Positions 4,570-6,884 of a DNA stretch of 6,884 bases are shown here, piece by piece. This stretch comes from an uncultured archaeon (GTDB lineage: Archaea > Nanobdellota > Nanobdellia > Pacearchaeales > GW2011-AR1). Location of the stretch: the NCBI GenBank assembly GCA_903873955.1, contig CAIQQL010000087.1, forward strand, positions 1 to 6,884, in the 5' to 3' direction. A program made the position numbers and the translations under genes. Below the pieces are notes generated by a model. It saw only the letters and a list, made by a program, of their open reading frames with translations. It ran no database searches and was not told the DNA's origin. The stretch's first letter is position 1. Each line of letters starts with the position of its first letter.

Positions 4570-6450
4570 TTATCTCAGTTTGCTGCCTTCTTTAATATCT
4601 TTTTCAGGTTCGATAAAAACCACCTGAGACTCGTCGGCTGACACTGCAGCAAGAATCATGCCGTTACTTTCCACTCCTCGTAAATTTGCAGGTTCCAGAT
4701 TGGTCACAAAAACAGCTTTCTTCCCCTTAAGGTCCTCTTTTTTATACTGCTTCTTTAATCCTGCAACAATCGTTCTTGGTGAACCTTCAGCAAAATCCAC
4801 GGTAAGAACCAGAAGCTTATCTGCTTTAGGATGATCAGTAACCTCGAGAATCTTTCCAATCCTGAGCTCAATTTTTGCAAAGTCTTCATAAGGTATTTTT
4901 CCTTCGATTATCTCTTTAGACTTGGCTAAACTCTCCTGCATTGACCCCTTTTCATTGATCTCAATTATGGAGTTATTTGACTTTTCCTTAATTTTACTTT
5001 TTTCTTCCATCTTAGGTTTTTGGGTTGTTTCTATCTTTTTAAACAGGATTTCTGATTTTTTAATCTTTGTTATTTTGATAGGGCTCTCTAGTGTTTTCAG
5101 GGAAATCTCAAAGTTAAATATTCTCGCTATCTTTTCTGCTGTCTCAGGTATAAACGGGCTCAATAGAATAGTGAAGTCTTTAATCGCATTTGTGAGCTGG
5201 TAAAGGACCTTTTTGTCCTCTGACTCCCACGGTTTCTTGTTTTGAATATACTCGTTGCATACATCTATGAACGCAAATATCTCATTCAATGCCCTGTCAA
5301 ATTCATAATTGTTCATCAGGTCATTCACTTTGCTGACTGTTGTCTTTGAATCAAGGGGCGTCGTCTTTTCTAGGCCATATCTCTCATCAAGCGTCGAGAC
5401 ACGACTGACCAAATTACCTAGTTTGTTTGCAAGCTCTTCGTTATTTCTCTTAATTAACAACTCCTCAGAATAATCGGAGTCTTCGAAAACTGAACATTTC
5501 AACAAAGAATATCTCACGACATCAGCAGGATATTTATCTAATAACTCCAAGGGATCTATCACATTTCCCAGTGACTTTGACATTTTTCTATCTCCATTTT
5601 TCAAATATCCATGTACTAAAAGGGATTTGGGCAATTCATATTCTGCAGACAATAGTATTGCGGGCCAAATTACGGAATGAAACCAGTTTATGCCTTTACC
5701 AATAACATGAACATCTGCCGGCCAGTATTCCTGTTCTTTCTCTTTTAATCCAGAGATATAATTAATCAAGGCATCAATCCAGACCCAAATCTTGAAATCA
5801 GGGTCATTTGGGAAATCTATCCCCCACGTAGCCCCTTTCCTGCTTACACAAATATCATTCAACTCTTCTTTGACTCTTGTTAACACCTCATTCGCCCTTG
5901 ATTCTGGTGTGACATAGTCTGGTATTATCTCAAGGAGTTTTGATTTATACTTGCTTAATTTAAAGAAATAAGCAGCTTCTTTTCTTAATTCTGGTTCGGT
6001 ATTATGCTCGGGGCATTTTCCATTTACCAAATCTTTCTCGGTGTAATACGTCTCGCATCCAACACAATACAGCCCTTCATAATCTCCACGGTAAATATCT
6101 CCTTTATCTATCATCTTTGTTACTAATCTTTGCACAACCTCTGCATGTTCCTTTGCACTTGTTCTTATGAAATCATTCTGGCTAATATTGAGCTTGTTGC
6201 ATAATTCCAAGAAAAAGGACGTGTTTTTGTCGACAAACTCTTTTACAGAAATTCCAGCTTTTTCTGCTGCCTGTACATTCTTTTGAGCGTTTTCATCAAC
6301 TCCTGTAAGAAAGAATACTTTCTTTCCTTGCAATCTCTTGTATCTTGCCAATGTATCTGCTATTGTTTTTTCAAATGCGTGGCCTACATGTGGCTTTGCA
6401 TTGACATAGTCTATTGCTGTCGTGATATAAAATGTGTTTTTCTTTGCCAT
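4570..6450 (-). CDS. metG: Methionyl-tRNA synthetase with fused C-terminal tRNA-binding domain
   Basis: A 626-residue class I synthetase that charges tRNA-Met using ATP. The HIGH-type motif is HVGH (21-24) and the KMSKS loop is intact (289-293). The connective peptide has a single zinc site, C129-x2-C132 and C146-x2-H149 (CPEH), and the stretch IWVWIDALINYISGL (221-235) matches the bacterial Thermus/Bacillus type. Canonical archaeal enzymes usually carry two zinc knuckles, so I infer a bacterial-like enzyme. The helical anticodon domain spans about 310-450. A Lys/Glu-rich linker (about 455-515) leads to an EMAP-II/Trbp111-type OB fold (about 522-626, with FAKIELRIGKILEVTDHPKA) that binds tRNA non-specifically. 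Arg codons are AGA/AGG in 17 of 20 cases, against about a third in the neighbours. ATG at 6450 sits about 24 bases from a minus-strand TATA box, so the message is probably leaderless. The frame is intact throughout. Confidence 0.97.
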   Translation of the reverse strand: MAKKNTFYITTAIDYVNAKPHVGHAFEKTIADTLARYKRLQGKKVFFLTGVDENAQKNVQAAEKAGISVKEFVDKNTSFFLELCNKLNISQNDFIRTSAKEHAEVVQRLVTKMIDKGDIYRGDYEGLYCVGCETYYTEKDLVNGKCPEHNTEPELRKEAAYFFKLSKYKSKLLEIIPDYVTPESRANEVLTRVKEELNDICVSRKGATWGIDFPNDPDFKIWVWIDALINYISGLKEKEQEYWPADVHVIGKGINWFHSVIWPAILLSAEYELPKSLLVHGYLKNGDRKMSKSLGNVIDPLELLDKYPADVVRYSLLKCSVFEDSDYSEELLIKRNNEELANKLGNLVSRVSTLDERYGLEKTTPLDSKTTVSKVNDLMNNYEFDRALNEIFAFIDVCNEYIQNKKPWESEDKKVLYQLTNAIKDFTILLSPFIPETAEKIARIFNFEISLKTLESPIKITKIKKSEILFKKIETTQKPKMEEKSKIKEKSNNSIIEINEKGSMQESLAKSKEIIEGKIPYEDFAKIELRIGKILEVTDHPKADKLLVLTVDFAEGSPRTIVAGLKKQYKKEDLKGKKAVFVTNLEPANLRGVESNGMILAAVSADESQVVFIEPEKDIKEGSKLR

Positions 6451-6470
6451 CCTTTTTTATCGTGCGCGCC

Positions 6471-6478
6471 CTATAAAA
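6471..6478 (-). promoter_or_regulatory. TATA box for metG
   Basis: Read on the minus strand, TTTTATAG is centred about 24 bases before the metG ATG at 6450. Between box and start lies a short GC-rich patch, GCGCGC (6464-6469), unusual in this AT-rich intergenic region. The divergent gene's box is only about 13 bp away. Confidence 0.6.
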
Positions 6479-6483
6479 AACTT

Positions 6484-6491
6484 CTTAAATC
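6484..6491 (+). promoter_or_regulatory. TATA box for the 73-residue gene
   Basis: CTTAAATC, centred about 24 bases before ATG at 6511. It is a weaker match than most boxes here. The A-run just upstream serves as BRE-like sequence and is also part of the metG box on the other strand. Confidence 0.45.
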
Positions 6492-6510
6492 CCTCCTTTC
6501 TTAGTGTTTA

Positions 6511-6732
6511 ATGGCTAAACAACTTATTGAAGGTTCGGACTTGCGCATTCAGGTAGACTTTAAGGGTGCGGGGGGAAAAGCAGATTGTTATGCAGACAAG
6601 ATTGAGTTTGAGGGCCATGAGCTTCTTTTTTATTCGAAAGGCAAGGTTGTCATCCGTATTCCTGTGAAAAAACCTTATGATACTATCTATGAAGCCCTTA
6701 GGCAGGTAGGCGTTTTCGTTGCTGATTACTAA
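6511..6732 (+). CDS. Hypothetical small protein, 73 residues
   Basis: I do not recognise a family. It starts MAKQLIEGSDLRIQVDF. The centre alternates hydrophobic and polar residues (DKIEFEGHELLFY, then GKVVIRIPV), suggesting a small beta-rich domain, followed by a short helix (about 57-66, DTIYEALRQV). There is one Cys (residue 26), no metal cluster, no signal peptide and no membrane segment. ATG at 6511 is supported by a TATA box at leaderless spacing, and the frame closes just before a clear T-tract terminator, so it seems a complete single-gene unit between divergent metG and downstream L15e. Its CGT, CGC and AGG arginine codons resemble the plus-strand neighbours rather than metG. The context of translation genes suggests, without showing, a housekeeping role. 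Confidence 0.75.
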   Translation: MAKQLIEGSDLRIQVDFKGAGGKADCYADKIEFEGHELLFYSKGKVVIRIPVKKPYDTIYEALRQVGVFVADY

Positions 6733-6738
6733 ATCCTG

Positions 6739-6754
6739 TTTTTTTTGGTTTTTT
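6739..6754 (+). terminator. Archaeal T-tract terminator after the 73-residue gene
   Basis: T8, then GG, then T6, beginning six bases after the stop codon. Paired long T runs like this are typical archaeal termination signals; no stem-loop is needed. It insulates the L15e promoter, which begins about 17 bases further on. Confidence 0.75.
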
Positions 6755-6770
6755 AGCTAGCGTAATAACA

Positions 6771-6778
6771 TTTAAAAA
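6771..6778 (+). promoter_or_regulatory. TATA box for rpl15e
   Basis: TTTAAAAA, centred about 25 bases before ATG at 6800, again a leaderless arrangement without a Shine-Dalgarno. A second T/A-rich tract at 6781-6790 is too close to the start to act as the box. Confidence 0.65.
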
Positions 6779-6799
6779 GCGTTTTTAATACGTCTTAAC

Positions 6800-6884
6800 A
6801 TGGCAAAAGGAATGTATCATTATATTCAGGAAGCATGGAGAAAACCTAATTCAGAAACTCTAAGAGAAAGAATGACTGAATGGA
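6800..6884 (+). CDS. rpl15e: 50S ribosomal protein L15e, N-terminal fragment
   Basis: The first 28 codons of the archaeal/eukaryotic-type large-subunit protein L15e (eL15), cut by the window edge. The opening MAKGMYHYIQEAWRKP is characteristic of the family, continuing with a helical, charged RERMTEW. eL15 is absent from bacteria, so it supports the archaeal assignment. The complete family member is normally about 180-200 residues. Start choice is supported by the family N-terminus and by the TATA box 25 bases upstream. Confidence 0.9.
   Translation, partial: MAKGMYHYIQEAWRKPNSETLRERMTEW

Overview
This window looks like a piece of an archaeal genome, most likely from a small-genome DPANN-type lineage (Woesearchaeota/Pacearchaeota-like; this lineage call is inference). 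The archaeal assignment rests on a Sec61-beta homologue, an archaeal NAC chaperone with a UBA tail, the N-terminus of ribosomal protein L15e, and TATA-box promoters lying about 24-29 bp upstream of start codons. That spacing implies largely leaderless transcripts.

Layout: the left edge (1-57) may hold the last 18 codons of a truncated gene. It is followed by an unrecognised 101-residue ORF (133-438), a 54-residue Sec61-beta gene (469-633) and an unrecognised 373-residue protein with one C-terminal membrane segment (711-1832). Next comes a tight cluster: NAC (1906-2244), a TrmH-like tRNA ribose methyltransferase (2246-2812) and a small helical protein (2784-3269) whose strong Shine-Dalgarno sits inside the end of the methyltransferase gene. 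A second small helical protein (3318-3746) with its own promoter shares a motif and general plan with the first, so the two look like diverged tandem paralogues. A MinD/ParA-family ATPase (3789-4544) follows and converges on a methionyl-tRNA synthetase (6450-4570, minus strand). The synthetase is of bacterial type and has a fused C-terminal tRNA-binding domain. It is divergent from a 73-residue unknown protein (6511-6732), and the two start from nearly back-to-back TATA boxes. The right edge holds the first 28 codons of L15e.

Theme: much of the window concerns making, modifying and delivering proteins: NAC at the ribosome exit, the Sec61 channel, tRNA methylation, Met-tRNA charging and a ribosomal protein. 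The unknowns are the 101-, 373- and 73-residue proteins and the paralogous pair before MinD. First genes of transcripts appear leaderless, while the two small helical genes carry clear Shine-Dalgarno motifs, so two modes of translation initiation seem to be used side by side. I saw no tRNA, rRNA, CRISPR array, insertion sequence or phage gene. No stretch longer than about 80 bases lies outside genes and their control sites.
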